Source: Caulobacteraceae bacterium UBA5005 (GTDB lineage: Bacteria > Pseudomonadota > Alphaproteobacteria > Caulobacterales > Caulobacteraceae). From it: a stretch of 20,406 nt of DNA. Below the pieces are notes generated by a model. That model had not been told where the DNA came from and made no database searches. It was given only the letters and a program-made list of their open reading frames with translations. The position numbers and the translations under genes are program-made. Positions 13,156-20,406 of this stretch are shown here, piece by piece; within the stretch, counting starts at the first letter, position 1; each line of letters starts with the position of its first letter. The stretch lies in assembly GCA_002398405.1 (NCBI GenBank), contig DGYN01000046.1:1-20406 (forward strand), read 5' to 3'.

Positions 13156-14937
13156 ATGACCACAAGCCGCCTGGGCGAATTGCTTACCGCGAAAGGCCTG
13201 ATCCGAAACCAGGATCTGGAGGCCGCGCTGTCGGTCCAATCCTCGGTGGGCGGTCTGATCGGCCTCATCCTGGTGCGCATGGGTTCGGTCTCGGAAAGCG
13301 ACCTTCTGGGGGTGCTTTCCGAGCAGCTCGGCCTGCCCGTCCAGGCCAAGAACGAGATGCCTTCGCCCGGCCAGGTAGAGGCCTTCCTGGAGGAGACCCG
13401 CACCACTCACGGTTGGTGGGTCGAGCGCCAGGCGGTGGCCTGGAAGGACCAGGCCGCGCCCGGTCTTGTCGATGAGGGCGCGGAACCCGTACTCGATGAT
13501 CCGGACGCGCCCCTGATCTGCGCGGCGGTGCATCCGTTGGATCCGACCCTGCGCGGCCTGATGGAGCAGATGGCCGACCGGCCGGTGGAGTGGCGCCTCG
13601 CTTCCCGTAGCCTGATCGAGGCGGCCCTCGAAGACGTGCGCGACGAGGGCGAGGCGGATTTCGCCGCAGGCGTCACCGATGCGGCGAGGCTTCGGGAACT
13701 GGCCGAGGAAGCGCCGGTCATCGATTTCGTAAACGGAGTCTTCGCCGAAGCCCTGCAGCGCCGCGCCTCCGACATCCACGTCGAGCCCTTCGAGGACAAG
13801 TTCCACGTCCGTATGCGGGTGGACGGCATTCTCTCCACCGTGCGCACCGCGCCCCGGGGCAGTTTCGACGCGGTGGCCTCGCGCATCAAACTCCTCTCCG
13901 GCATGGACATCGGCGAGCGCCGCCTGCCCCAGGACGGCCGCCAGGCGATCCGCATCTCCGGCCAGGAGGTCGACCTGCGGGTCTCCTCCCTGCCGTCAGC
14001 CTGGGGCGAGTCCATGGTCCTGCGCCTTCTGGGCAAGACCTCGCGCCTGCCGGAACTATCGGAACTTGGCCTCGCCGAGGGGGATCAGAAAAAGCTCGCC
14101 CGCATGGTCGATCAGCCCAACGGCATCGTCCTGGTCACCGGCCCGACGGGTTCGGGCAAGACCACCACCATCTACCGCCTGCTCACCGGCCTGAACGACG
14201 GGGTTCGCAAGATCATCACCGTCGAGGACCCGGTTGAATTCGACCTCCCCGGCGTCGTCCAGGTGCAGGTCAAGGCGGATATCGGACTCACCTTCGCGGC
14301 CGGGCTGCGCTCGATCCTGCGCCAGGACCCGGACGTCATCATGATCGGTGAAATCCGCGATCCGGAAACGGCGCGCATCGCCCTACAGGCAGCGCTCACC
14401 GGCCACATGGTGATCTCCACCGTGCACACCAATTCGGGGCTTGCGGCCATCGCCCGCCTGCTGGACCTGGGCGTCGAGGACTATCTTTTGGCCGATGTCA
14501 TGCGGGGCGTCGTCGGCCAGCGGCTGGTGCGAAGGCTTTGCCCGCATTGCTCCAAGCCGGCCGACAAGGCCCAGGTGGAGACCTATCGCCGCTCCATGCC
14601 GCGGGCCATACGCGCCCGGATCAAGGCGGGGGCGCAGGACTGGCGTGAGCCCGTGGGCTGCGCCAAGTGCGGCGGCGGTTATCTGGGCCGGCTGGGCATC
14701 TATGAGATCGCCCCCTTCAACACCACGGCCGGGGCCGCCATCCGCCGGCGGGCGAGCGAGCCGGACCTTCTGGAAATCTCCCGCGAGACCGGGTTCCTGA
14801 CCATGTTCGAGGACGGCATCCTGAAGGCCGCCGAGGGCCAGACGGCGCTTTCCGAGATCTTCCGCGTCATCGGCCCCGTTGATCCGGAAACAGACGGCCT
14901 CGATCATGCCCCGCAAGACATGGCACCGGTGGTCTGA
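13156..14937 (+). CDS. gspE: Type II secretion ATPase GspE
   Basis: The 593-residue protein is the cytoplasmic hexameric ATPase that powers pseudopilus assembly. An N-terminal T2SSE_N-type region (RLGELLTAKGLIRNQDLEAAL) leads through a linker to the N2 domain (RRASDIHVEPFED). The ATPase domain has Walker A GPTGSGKT (329-336), an Asp box VEDPVEFDLPG, Walker B DVIMIGEIRD (393-402) and the His box LTGHMVISTVHTN. A zinc-binding pair, C462-x2-C465 and C502-x2-C505, is typical of GspE rather than retraction ATPases. The start is ATG 13156 without a Shine-Dalgarno. gspF begins three bases after its stop. PilB-type function in a type IV pilus is the alternative, but the nearby secretin, GspC-like and GspI-like genes favour type II secretion. 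Confidence 0.93.
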   Translation: MTTSRLGELLTAKGLIRNQDLEAALSVQSSVGGLIGLILVRMGSVSESDLLGVLSEQLGLPVQAKNEMPSPGQVEAFLEETRTTHGWWVERQAVAWKDQAAPGLVDEGAEPVLDDPDAPLICAAVHPLDPTLRGLMEQMADRPVEWRLASRSLIEAALEDVRDEGEADFAAGVTDAARLRELAEEAPVIDFVNGVFAEALQRRASDIHVEPFEDKFHVRMRVDGILSTVRTAPRGSFDAVASRIKLLSGMDIGERRLPQDGRQAIRISGQEVDLRVSSLPSAWGESMVLRLLGKTSRLPELSELGLAEGDQKKLARMVDQPNGIVLVTGPTGSGKTTTIYRLLTGLNDGVRKIITVEDPVEFDLPGVVQVQVKADIGLTFAAGLRSILRQDPDVIMIGEIRDPETARIALQAALTGHMVISTVHTNSGLAAIARLLDLGVEDYLLADVMRGVVGQRLVRRLCPHCSKPADKAQVETYRRSMPRAIRARIKAGAQDWREPVGCAKCGGGYLGRLGIYEIAPFNTTAGAAIRRRASEPDLLEISRETGFLTMFEDGILKAAEGQTALSEIFRVIGPVDPETDGLDHAPQDMAPVV

Positions 14938-14939
14938 CG

Positions 14940-16151
14940 GTGGCGTCGGACGACCTCTCCTTCCGCTACACCGCCGTTGATCGGGCGGGGCGCCAGGTAA
15001 AGGATGTGGTTCGGGCCAAGGATCCCCGCGCCGCCGCCCGCGCCCTGGTCGCCGAAGGCCTGACGCCGATCACCGTCGCCGAGGAGCGCTCCCGCGCGGC
15101 CGGGACCAAGGACCGCGACCTCAACTTCCGCGAACGGGTCTCGGTGCTGCGCCAGCTCGCCCTGATGGTCGAGGCGGGGGTAAATCTTCTGGAGGCCATG
15201 CAGACGGTCGCCGCGGGTATTATCGCCGCCAAGGGGCGGGCCAAGATCGAGGCGGCCATCGCGGCGCTGAAGCGCGGCGACACCCTGGCCCACGCCCTGG
15301 AGACTCATGCTCCGGGCTTTCCCTTCTACGTCTACGCCATGCTCAGGGTCGGCGAGGCCACCGGCCAAATCGGCGAGGTGTTGCGCGATGCCGCCGAGCA
15401 GATGGCCTATGAGGACCGGCTTCGGCGCGACGTCACCACCGCGCTCTTCTATCCGGCCTTTCTGATTACGGCCGGTTTTGCGGTCGTCATTTACATCTTT
15501 GTCTACGTCGTGCCGCGCTTCGACGACATGTTGGGCGGCAAGCGGGACGGTATGCCGATCCTCTCGCGCGTCGTGTTTTCCATGGCTGATTTTGTCAACA
15601 GCAACCTGATCCTGTTCCTGACGGCGGTCGTCATCCTGGTGTTCGGAACGGCGGCGGCGCTCAGCAACCCGAAGGTCAAGGCGCAGATCTATTCCGGGGC
15701 GCGCGGCCTGATCCTCATCGGGCCGATCCTCAAGGCGCGGGAGATCAACGCCTGGTCGCGGCTGCTGGGCTTTGCGCTTTCGAGCGGAGTCGGTCTTCTT
15801 GAGGCTGCTGCCCTCGCCCGGCGAGGCGCGCCGGAGAGCAATTTCCGGCAGGGGCTTGATCAGTTCGAGCGTGACCTGAAAGGCGGCGTTGATGTCGCCG
15901 AAAGCCTGTCCCGCCACACCGAGCTTTCGGCCATGGACCTTTCCCTGCTGCGGGCCGGCGCCAAGTCCGGGACCCTGCCCAGGATGTTCCTCTATGTGGC
16001 CGAGACCTACGACGGCCTGCTGCGCGACCGGCTCAAGCGCCTGACAGCCCTGGTCCAGCCGATCACCATCGGCCTGATCGCCGTCCTGGTCGGCGTCCTA
16101 GCGGTGGCGATCATGCTGGCCCTGACCAGCATCTATAACCAGGAACTCTAG
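14940..16151 (+). CDS. gspF: Type II secretion inner-membrane protein GspF
   Basis: The 403-residue polytopic protein has two repeated T2SSF cytoplasmic domains, about residues 65-170 (FRERVSVLRQLALMVEAGVNLLEAM) and 268-375 (EINAWSRLLGFALSSGVGLLEAA). Three membrane segments are predicted near 174-191, 223-241 and 375-397. GspF forms the platform that GspE acts on to add or extract pseudopilin subunits. The GTG start at 14940 lies two bases after the gspE stop, so the two are coupled. The extra N-terminal stretch (FRYTAVDRAGRQVKDVVRAKDPRAA) is the usual start of this family. Length is normal. Confidence 0.94.
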   Translation: MASDDLSFRYTAVDRAGRQVKDVVRAKDPRAAARALVAEGLTPITVAEERSRAAGTKDRDLNFRERVSVLRQLALMVEAGVNLLEAMQTVAAGIIAAKGRAKIEAAIAALKRGDTLAHALETHAPGFPFYVYAMLRVGEATGQIGEVLRDAAEQMAYEDRLRRDVTTALFYPAFLITAGFAVVIYIFVYVVPRFDDMLGGKRDGMPILSRVVFSMADFVNSNLILFLTAVVILVFGTAAALSNPKVKAQIYSGARGLILIGPILKAREINAWSRLLGFALSSGVGLLEAAALARRGAPESNFRQGLDQFERDLKGGVDVAESLSRHTELSAMDLSLLRAGAKSGTLPRMFLYVAETYDGLLRDRLKRLTALVQPITIGLIAVLVGVLAVAIMLALTSIYNQEL

Positions 16152-16155
16152 GCCG

Positions 16156-16794
16156 GTGGGCCAGCCGCTTCATCTCATGGTGCTCGTCGGCCTGGCGCTC
16201 GCGGCCTTTGGGCTTTCAAGAATTCCCCGCGGCCTGTTTGTCGAGGCCGCAGGCGGCGCCATCCACGGCCGGAGAAGCGAAGTCCTGCTCGCCGTGGGCC
16301 TCTTCGTGGTGGGTGTTGCGGCGTTCGAGGGCGGCCTTGGCGGCTATCCCTGGGCTCCGCGCCTTGTCCTGGCGGGGGTGCTCATGGCGATGGCCGCTAT
16401 CGTCTACAGCGATCTGCGCTTCCTCATAATTCCGGACCTCTACAGCGTCGTGGTCGGGGCGGCGGCCCTGATCGGACCACTTTCGCTCGGGCTCGTCGAG
16501 GCGGCCCTTGGCGCGGCGGTTTGCGGCGGGCTTCTCGCGGTCGTCGCTTGGGTCTGGAAGCGGCGGACGGCGATCGACGGCCTGGGCTTTGGCGATGTCA
16601 AACTCGCCGCCGCCATCGGAGGACTGCTCGGGGCCGAGCGCGGCCTTTGGGCGATCACTGTGTCGGCGGCGGGCGGGGCCTTGCTTGGCTTCCTCCTGAG
16701 CCTGAGGCGAAAGCGGGAAGGGCCGATGCTGTTTCCCTATGGCGTGCCCCTGGCCCTGGCCGGCGCCGGGTTTCTGTTGTGGAGGCTTCGGTGA
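16156..16794 (+). CDS. A24 prepilin peptidase, single-domain (GspO-like)
   Basis: The 212-residue polytopic protein has the two aspartates of the A24 aspartic prepilin peptidases: D86 in IVYSDLRFLIIPD and D147 in GLGFGDVKL, each by a membrane helix. It should cut the leader of pseudopilins at the cytoplasmic face. It lacks the N-terminal cytoplasmic domain with two CxxC pairs and N-methyltransferase activity found in PilD/GspO, so it may only cleave. Several hydrophobic helices precede the catalytic part. GTG 16156 starts four bases after gspF; ATG 16177 is an alternative. It overlaps the next gene by four bases (GTGA), and its likely substrate is that neighbouring pseudopilin. Confidence 0.88.
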   Translation: MGQPLHLMVLVGLALAAFGLSRIPRGLFVEAAGGAIHGRRSEVLLAVGLFVVGVAAFEGGLGGYPWAPRLVLAGVLMAMAAIVYSDLRFLIIPDLYSVVVGAAALIGPLSLGLVEAALGAAVCGGLLAVVAWVWKRRTAIDGLGFGDVKLAAAIGGLLGAERGLWAITVSAAGGALLGFLLSLRRKREGPMLFPYGVPLALAGAGFLLWRLR

Positions 16795-17201
16795 AGCGCA
16801 TCGCCGGCTTCAGCCTGCTGGAGGCGATGATCGCGCTGGCCATAGCGGCGGTCTGCCTGGCCGCGATCATGGGTCTGCAACAGCAGTTCGTGCAAAGCCA
16901 GCGCCGCGCCGAGGCGGCCACCGCCGCCGCCGACCTGAAGACGAGCGCCCTTGCCCTGATCCGCGAGATCAATCCCGATGAACGGCCGGAGGGCGAGATC
17001 GCCCTGCCGCCCAACCTTGCCGTCCGCTGGACCTCGACCCCCCTGACCGAGCCCAAGATCTCGGCCGGATTTCCCAACGGCGACGGGCAGTTCACCGTCA
17101 CCCTCTACCGGCTGAACGTGGAGATCACCGGGGCGAACGGCGCCTCGCTCCAGACCTTCGAGGTCGAGCGCATGGGATCGACCCTCGGATCGCCGCAATA
17201 A
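16791..17201 (+). CDS. Type II secretion minor pseudopilin, GspI-like
   Basis: The 136-residue product is a prepilin-like protein. After a short basic leader (KRIAG) comes the cleavage site G6|F7 with SLLEAMIALAI, so Glu sits at mature position 5 as required for assembly and methylation. One hydrophobic helix (7-27) and an amphipathic segment are followed by a small C-terminal domain with RWTSTPLTEP. Size and the LLEAMIALAI helix suggest GspI, though GspJ or GspH cannot be excluded. The GTG start overlaps the stop of the peptidase gene. Its TAA directly touches the stop of the convergent secretin gene (17201/17202). No major pseudopilin GspG is present in the window. Confidence 0.8.
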   Translation: MKRIAGFSLLEAMIALAIAAVCLAAIMGLQQQFVQSQRRAEAATAAADLKTSALALIREINPDERPEGEIALPPNLAVRWTSTPLTEPKISAGFPNGDGQFTVTLYRLNVEITGANGASLQTFEVERMGSTLGSPQ

Positions 17202-19610
17202 TCAGTCTTCGGGCTTGGCGTCCGGCCGGCGGAGGCCAGCACCGCTGACCCTGGGGTTCGGCGGATTGAGGCCCAGGCTCGCCCCGCCCGCGAAGGGGGT
17301 CAGGGTATAGGAGCCGCCCCGGCCCACGGCGAAGGCCTCGTTGACCTCGCGCGCCATCTGGCCGGCGATGTTGCTCATGTCCTCATCGTTGCGGATGATG
17401 AAGGGCGTCACCAGGATGACGAGCTCGGTCTTGCGGCCGGAGATGGAGTCGACCCGGAAGGGATAGCCCAGGATCGGGATATCCTTCAGGAACGGGATGC
17501 CGGTGTTGCCCTTGGAATAGCTGTCCTCGATCAGGCCGCCGAGCACCGCCATCTGGCCGTCGGCCAGTGACAGGGTGGTGGAGACCTCGCGTACATCGAT
17601 GATCGGGCTCTGGATCGAGGGGTTGGGGTTGTCCCGGGCGCTGGAGACCTCCTGGCTGATCAGGATGTCGACCCGGTCATCGCCGTAGACTACCGGCGTG
17701 ATGTTCAGGATGACGCCGGTGTCGCGGTACTGGATCTGCTGAGTGACGTCGGCGGAGGTGTCGGTGTTGCCGGTGTTGACCGCCCGCTGGCCGATGACGA
17801 TCGGCACATTGGCGCCCACCTGGATATAGGCCTGGGCGCCTGAGCGGGCCACGAGCCTGGGCCGCGACAGCACATTGACCTTGTTGTTGCTGGCCAGGGC
17901 GTTGATCGCCACCTGGTAGTCGCCGACCCGGTCGAAGAACAGATTCAGTCCCTGAGTGCCGCGGTTGAGGGTGCTGGCGCCCGGTCCCCGCGGGGTCCCG
18001 GTCGTCTGGCCCATGGTGCCGCCGGATAGGACGCCGCCCCGGGTGTTCAGGATATCAAAGAAGAATTCGACCCCTGAACGGGTCTCGTCGGTCAAGGTGA
18101 CCTCGGCGACGGTGACCTCGACCACCACTTCGCGGGCCGGCTGATCGAGCCGCTGCAGCAGGGAGCGCAAGGCCGCGAACTGGCTGGCGCTGCCGGTGAA
18201 CAGGATGCGGTTGCCGACATCGTCGACGGTGATGGCGCCGCCGCCGGGAGCTCCGCCGGAGATCACCTGGCCGGGCCGGCCTTGGGTCTGGCCGCCACGA
18301 CCGGCGCCGCCGCCAGCGGCGGCGCCGAACTGTTGCTGCAGCTGCTGAATTTGCTGCTGAACGCCGCCGCCGCCACGGCCGCCCTGGTTCTGTTGCTGCT
18401 GCTGAGCCCCGCCGCGGCCGCCCTGGTTTCCACCGCCCGGCAGGCCCTGAGCGTTGATGATCGGGTTTCCGCCGCGGCCGGCGCCCTGAGGCGCGACACT
18501 GGCGGCGTTGACCACCATGGCTCCGACCGAGGCGGCCGAGATGTTCTTCACGTCATAGACGTAGGTGGTGGCCACATCCCCGACGCTGGAGGGCTGGTCG
18601 AGCTCGCGGGCCCAGTAGAGGACCCGGTTCATGGTCTCGCGGTCGGCGGCGAAGACCAGGGTCTGGTTGGTGCTGGGAAGCGGCAGGATCATGATCGACT
18701 TGGGGCCCAGGGGGTCGGTCGCGACCACATAACCTTCGGCCTGCAGGGCCTGGGCCAGGGTCTGGGCGAAGAGGTCGGGGGCCCAGAAGACCGGCTCCAG
18801 CCGTACGACCTGCGATCCCGCGAAGGCCGGCTTGTCGAGATTGCGCAGGGCGTCGACCGCACCGGCCACGGCCCGGGCCGAGCCCGATAGCACCAGAGCA
18901 TTGGCGGCGCCATCAGCGGAGACGGTGACGCCCGAGCCGCGCAGCAGGGTGTCGTTGACGAAGGGGGCCACGGCGTCGGCCTGTAGGGCGACGAGTTGGA
19001 AGAACTGGATCACCTGGCGGTTGCCGGCCGGGGTGTCGGAGGCCGAGCGGCTGCGCACCACCTGGGCCCCGCCACGGCCGCCGCCGCCGACCGGGACGCC
19101 TTCCTCTGTGATCTGGATGGCGCCGCCGCGCACCGACATCGTCAGGCCATAACCGCGCAGGGTAGCCTGCAGCAGGCGCACGAAGGCCTGCTTGTTCAGG
19201 GTCGCCGGCGCATTGACGGTGATGATCTCGCTGCGCGCGCCAAGGCCCGGGCCTAGCGCGTAGGGAACCTTAAGGACGTCGGCGAAGACGGTGTTGAGGA
19301 ATTGGGCCAGCGGCTGGGGCGGCAGGGTGGCGTTGAGCGGCTCATTGGCGATCAGCGCCGCCAGCTGTTCGGGGGTGGCTTCCGGCACGGTGGGCGCGGT
19401 CTGGGCGCCGCCGGGGATCTGCATCGGGGTCGGTTGACCCCGGCCCGCATCGCCGCCGCGGCCGGGCGCCGGGGTGGAGGGCGCGCCGGCGTCGCTTGCC
19501 GCCGCTTCCTTGGGCGGCATGGTCATGGTCGGGAAGGAGGCGCAGCCGACAAGGATCGCCAGGCCCAAAAGGCTCGCGCCGGCGGCGAAGGCAATGCGTT
19601 CAAGCTTCAT
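17202..19610 (-). CDS. gspD: Type II secretion outer-membrane secretin GspD, lipoprotein type
   Basis: The 802-residue protein forms the outer-membrane channel. Its signal ends in the lipobox L20-V-G-C23, so it is probably lipidated and may reach the outer membrane without a separate pilotin. A low-complexity linker (30-85) leads to N0 (about 88-172), N1 (199-262), N2 (266-341) and N3 (349-488) domains, then the secretin barrel with the signature GIPFLKDIPILGYPFR. The N3 domain is split by an insert of about 87 residues (371-457) rich in Gly, Arg-Gly-Gly and Gln. A short tail of about 50 residues follows the barrel. It overlaps the upstream GspC-like gene by four bases (ATGA). Other secretin types are less likely given gspE and gspF nearby. 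Confidence 0.93.
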   Translation of the reverse strand: MKLERIAFAAGASLLGLAILVGCASFPTMTMPPKEAAASDAGAPSTPAPGRGGDAGRGQPTPMQIPGGAQTAPTVPEATPEQLAALIANEPLNATLPPQPLAQFLNTVFADVLKVPYALGPGLGARSEIITVNAPATLNKQAFVRLLQATLRGYGLTMSVRGGAIQITEEGVPVGGGGRGGAQVVRSRSASDTPAGNRQVIQFFQLVALQADAVAPFVNDTLLRGSGVTVSADGAANALVLSGSARAVAGAVDALRNLDKPAFAGSQVVRLEPVFWAPDLFAQTLAQALQAEGYVVATDPLGPKSIMILPLPSTNQTLVFAADRETMNRVLYWARELDQPSSVGDVATTYVYDVKNISAASVGAMVVNAASVAPQGAGRGGNPIINAQGLPGGGNQGGRGGAQQQQQNQGGRGGGGVQQQIQQLQQQFGAAAGGGAGRGGQTQGRPGQVISGGAPGGGAITVDDVGNRILFTGSASQFAALRSLLQRLDQPAREVVVEVTVAEVTLTDETRSGVEFFFDILNTRGGVLSGGTMGQTTGTPRGPGASTLNRGTQGLNLFFDRVGDYQVAINALASNNKVNVLSRPRLVARSGAQAYIQVGANVPIVIGQRAVNTGNTDTSADVTQQIQYRDTGVILNITPVVYGDDRVDILISQEVSSARDNPNPSIQSPIIDVREVSTTLSLADGQMAVLGGLIEDSYSKGNTGIPFLKDIPILGYPFRVDSISGRKTELVILVTPFIIRNDEDMSNIAGQMAREVNEAFAVGRGGSYTLTPFAGGASLGLNPPNPRVSGAGLRRPDAKPED
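18240..18500 (-). repeat. RGG/Gln-rich low-complexity insert coded within gspD
   Basis: This stretch codes for about 87 residues of Gly, Arg-Gly-Gly and poly-Gln within the N3 domain of the secretin. GGCCGCC/CGGCCG-type and CTG-type triplet runs on the plus strand reflect this. Such composition is prone to length change. Confidence 0.75.
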
Positions 19611-20406
19611 TTGGCGGGCGCCTGGGTGACGGCGCCGAAGCCGTAATTGGGCGTCGCCAACGCAGCTGGCGTCGGCGGCGGAGGGAAGGTCGCCACACGG
19701 CCCGCGGGCAGAGGCGCGGGCGGAGCTGCGGGCACGGCGTTGGCGGGCGCGTTGAAGCCCTGGTTTCGGCCGCGTCCGCCGCCGCCGCGATTGTTTCCCC
19801 GTCCGCCCATCTGCATGACGTCCTGCAACTGCTGCATGTTCTGCATCTGCGGGATGGATTGGGCGAGCGCCTGGGCCTGGCGCGGCTGAAGCACGCCGGC
19901 CCGTTGCATGGCCTGGGTGATGCTGGCGACCTGGGCCGGGGTCATGGGGTTGTTGCGGCCCATCTGGTTGAGCATCTGCGAGGCCGCGCCCTGGTCGAAG
20001 GTCCCGCTGGCCATCATGGCCGACAGGCGCTCGGTCTGCTGCGGGTTCATGCCTGCGGCGCGCAGGGCGGCGGTGACGCCGGCCACCTGAACAGCGCTCG
20101 GCCGGCCGGGGAGGGCGCCGTTGCTGAAGGTGAGGCTTGGGGCCAGAGCCGCAGGCGCGGCGGCCATCTGTACCTGCGAGACGGGGGGAGGGGAGAAAAG
20201 GCCGATCTGCCGCTGTTCATTGCCCTTGGTCAGGACGGCGGTGGTCGGGGTGATGGCCGAAAGGACCCAGCCGTCGCGATAGACCTCGCCCGCCCGCAGC
20301 GAGCGCGATCCGGCCAGCACGATGCGCGGCTGCGGCTCCCGGATCACCGCGGACAAGTCACGGCGGAACAGGACCGCGACGTCCGGCGGCGGCGGCGGAG
20401 GCGGCG
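19607..20406 (-). CDS. GspC-like type II secretion protein, N-terminus missing
   Basis: The reading frame continues past the window edge; 266 residues are visible. It opens with seven prolines, as in the linker of GspC, followed by an HR-like beta domain (DVAVLFRRDLSAVIRE...RIVLAGSRSLRAGEVYRDGWVLSAITPTTAVL), which in GspC contacts the secretin N0 domain. In place of a PDZ domain it has a duplicated helical segment: QVAGVTAALRAAGMNPQQTERL (coded near 20012-20098) and QVASITQAMQRAGVLQPRQAQAL (near 19853-19942), then MQNMQQLQDVMQM, an RGGGGRGRN run and a Pro/Ala-rich tail. TTG 20356 is not taken as the start, since the frame is open upstream. It overlaps gspD by four bases. The GspC assignment is by domain pattern and position; a different periplasmic partner is possible. 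Confidence 0.7.
   Translation of the reverse strand, partial: PPPPPPPDVAVLFRRDLSAVIREPQPRIVLAGSRSLRAGEVYRDGWVLSAITPTTAVLTKGNEQRQIGLFSPPPVSQVQMAAAPAALAPSLTFSNGALPGRPSAVQVAGVTAALRAAGMNPQQTERLSAMMASGTFDQGAASQMLNQMGRNNPMTPAQVASITQAMQRAGVLQPRQAQALAQSIPQMQNMQQLQDVMQMGGRGNNRGGGGRGRNQGFNAPANAVPAAPPAPLPAGRVATFPPPPTPAALATPNYGFGAVTQAPAK

Noticed and set aside
18282..18500. GC-rich triplet repeats as a possible tandem DNA repeat or CRISPR-like array
   Set aside because: They code for the Gly/Gln-rich secretin insert; no regular repeat-spacer pattern exists.

Overview
The window is a 20.4 kb piece of a GC-rich alphaproteobacterial chromosome, most likely Caulobacterales (Phenylobacterium or Caulobacter-like). 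This rests on gene content and signals: a multi-gene acyl-CoA catabolic operon, EcfG/SigT-like stress promoters, dodecin, DUF3597 and KGG stress proteins, an HWE/HisKA_2-type histidine kinase, TTGnCg/GCTA-type housekeeping promoters, and start codons without Shine-Dalgarno sequences. The taxon is an inference. No tRNA, rRNA, IS, phage or CRISPR element was seen, and no gap between genes exceeds about 180 bp.

Layout. (1) 1-1292, plus strand: the 3' end of an acyl-CoA synthetase, a flavin reductase-like protein and a VOC/glyoxalase-fold protein, tightly packed. (2) 1289-5876, minus strand: a probable six-gene operon reading NTF2-like exported protein, exported metallo-beta-lactamase-fold hydrolase, VOC protein, acyl-CoA dehydrogenase, enoyl-CoA hydratase/isomerase-family protein and short-chain dehydrogenase. 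It looks like an acyl-CoA degradation unit fed by two exported proteins. (3) 5936-10546, plus strand: a stress and central-metabolism block of hemerythrin-like protein, KGG protein, pyruvate kinase, glycerol kinase, DUF3597 protein and dodecin. Three of these genes have a candidate EcfG-type promoter (GGAAC-N16-CGTT class) at a suitable distance from the start. (4) 10567-12983, minus strand: an EAL c-di-GMP phosphodiesterase, a small soluble histidine kinase and an unrecognised membrane protein with a CX2C-X21-CX3H motif. A perfect FNR/FixK-type box (TTGATCTAGATCAA) lies in front of the kinase gene and suggests oxygen-responsive control. The gap between kinase and phosphodiesterase can fold as a hairpin plus pseudoknot. 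(5) 13156-20406: type II secretion genes. GspE, GspF, a single-domain A24 prepilin peptidase and a GspI-like pseudopilin are on the plus strand, converging with no gap on a lipoprotein GspD secretin and a GspC-like protein on the minus strand.

The most unusual points are the FNR-type box plus a second perfect palindrome at the kinase promoter, the predicted pseudoknot, the stress-promoter set, the Cys/His membrane protein, and the atypical secretion cluster with an RGG/Gln-rich insert in the secretin and a GspC-like protein carrying a duplicated helical segment in place of a PDZ domain.
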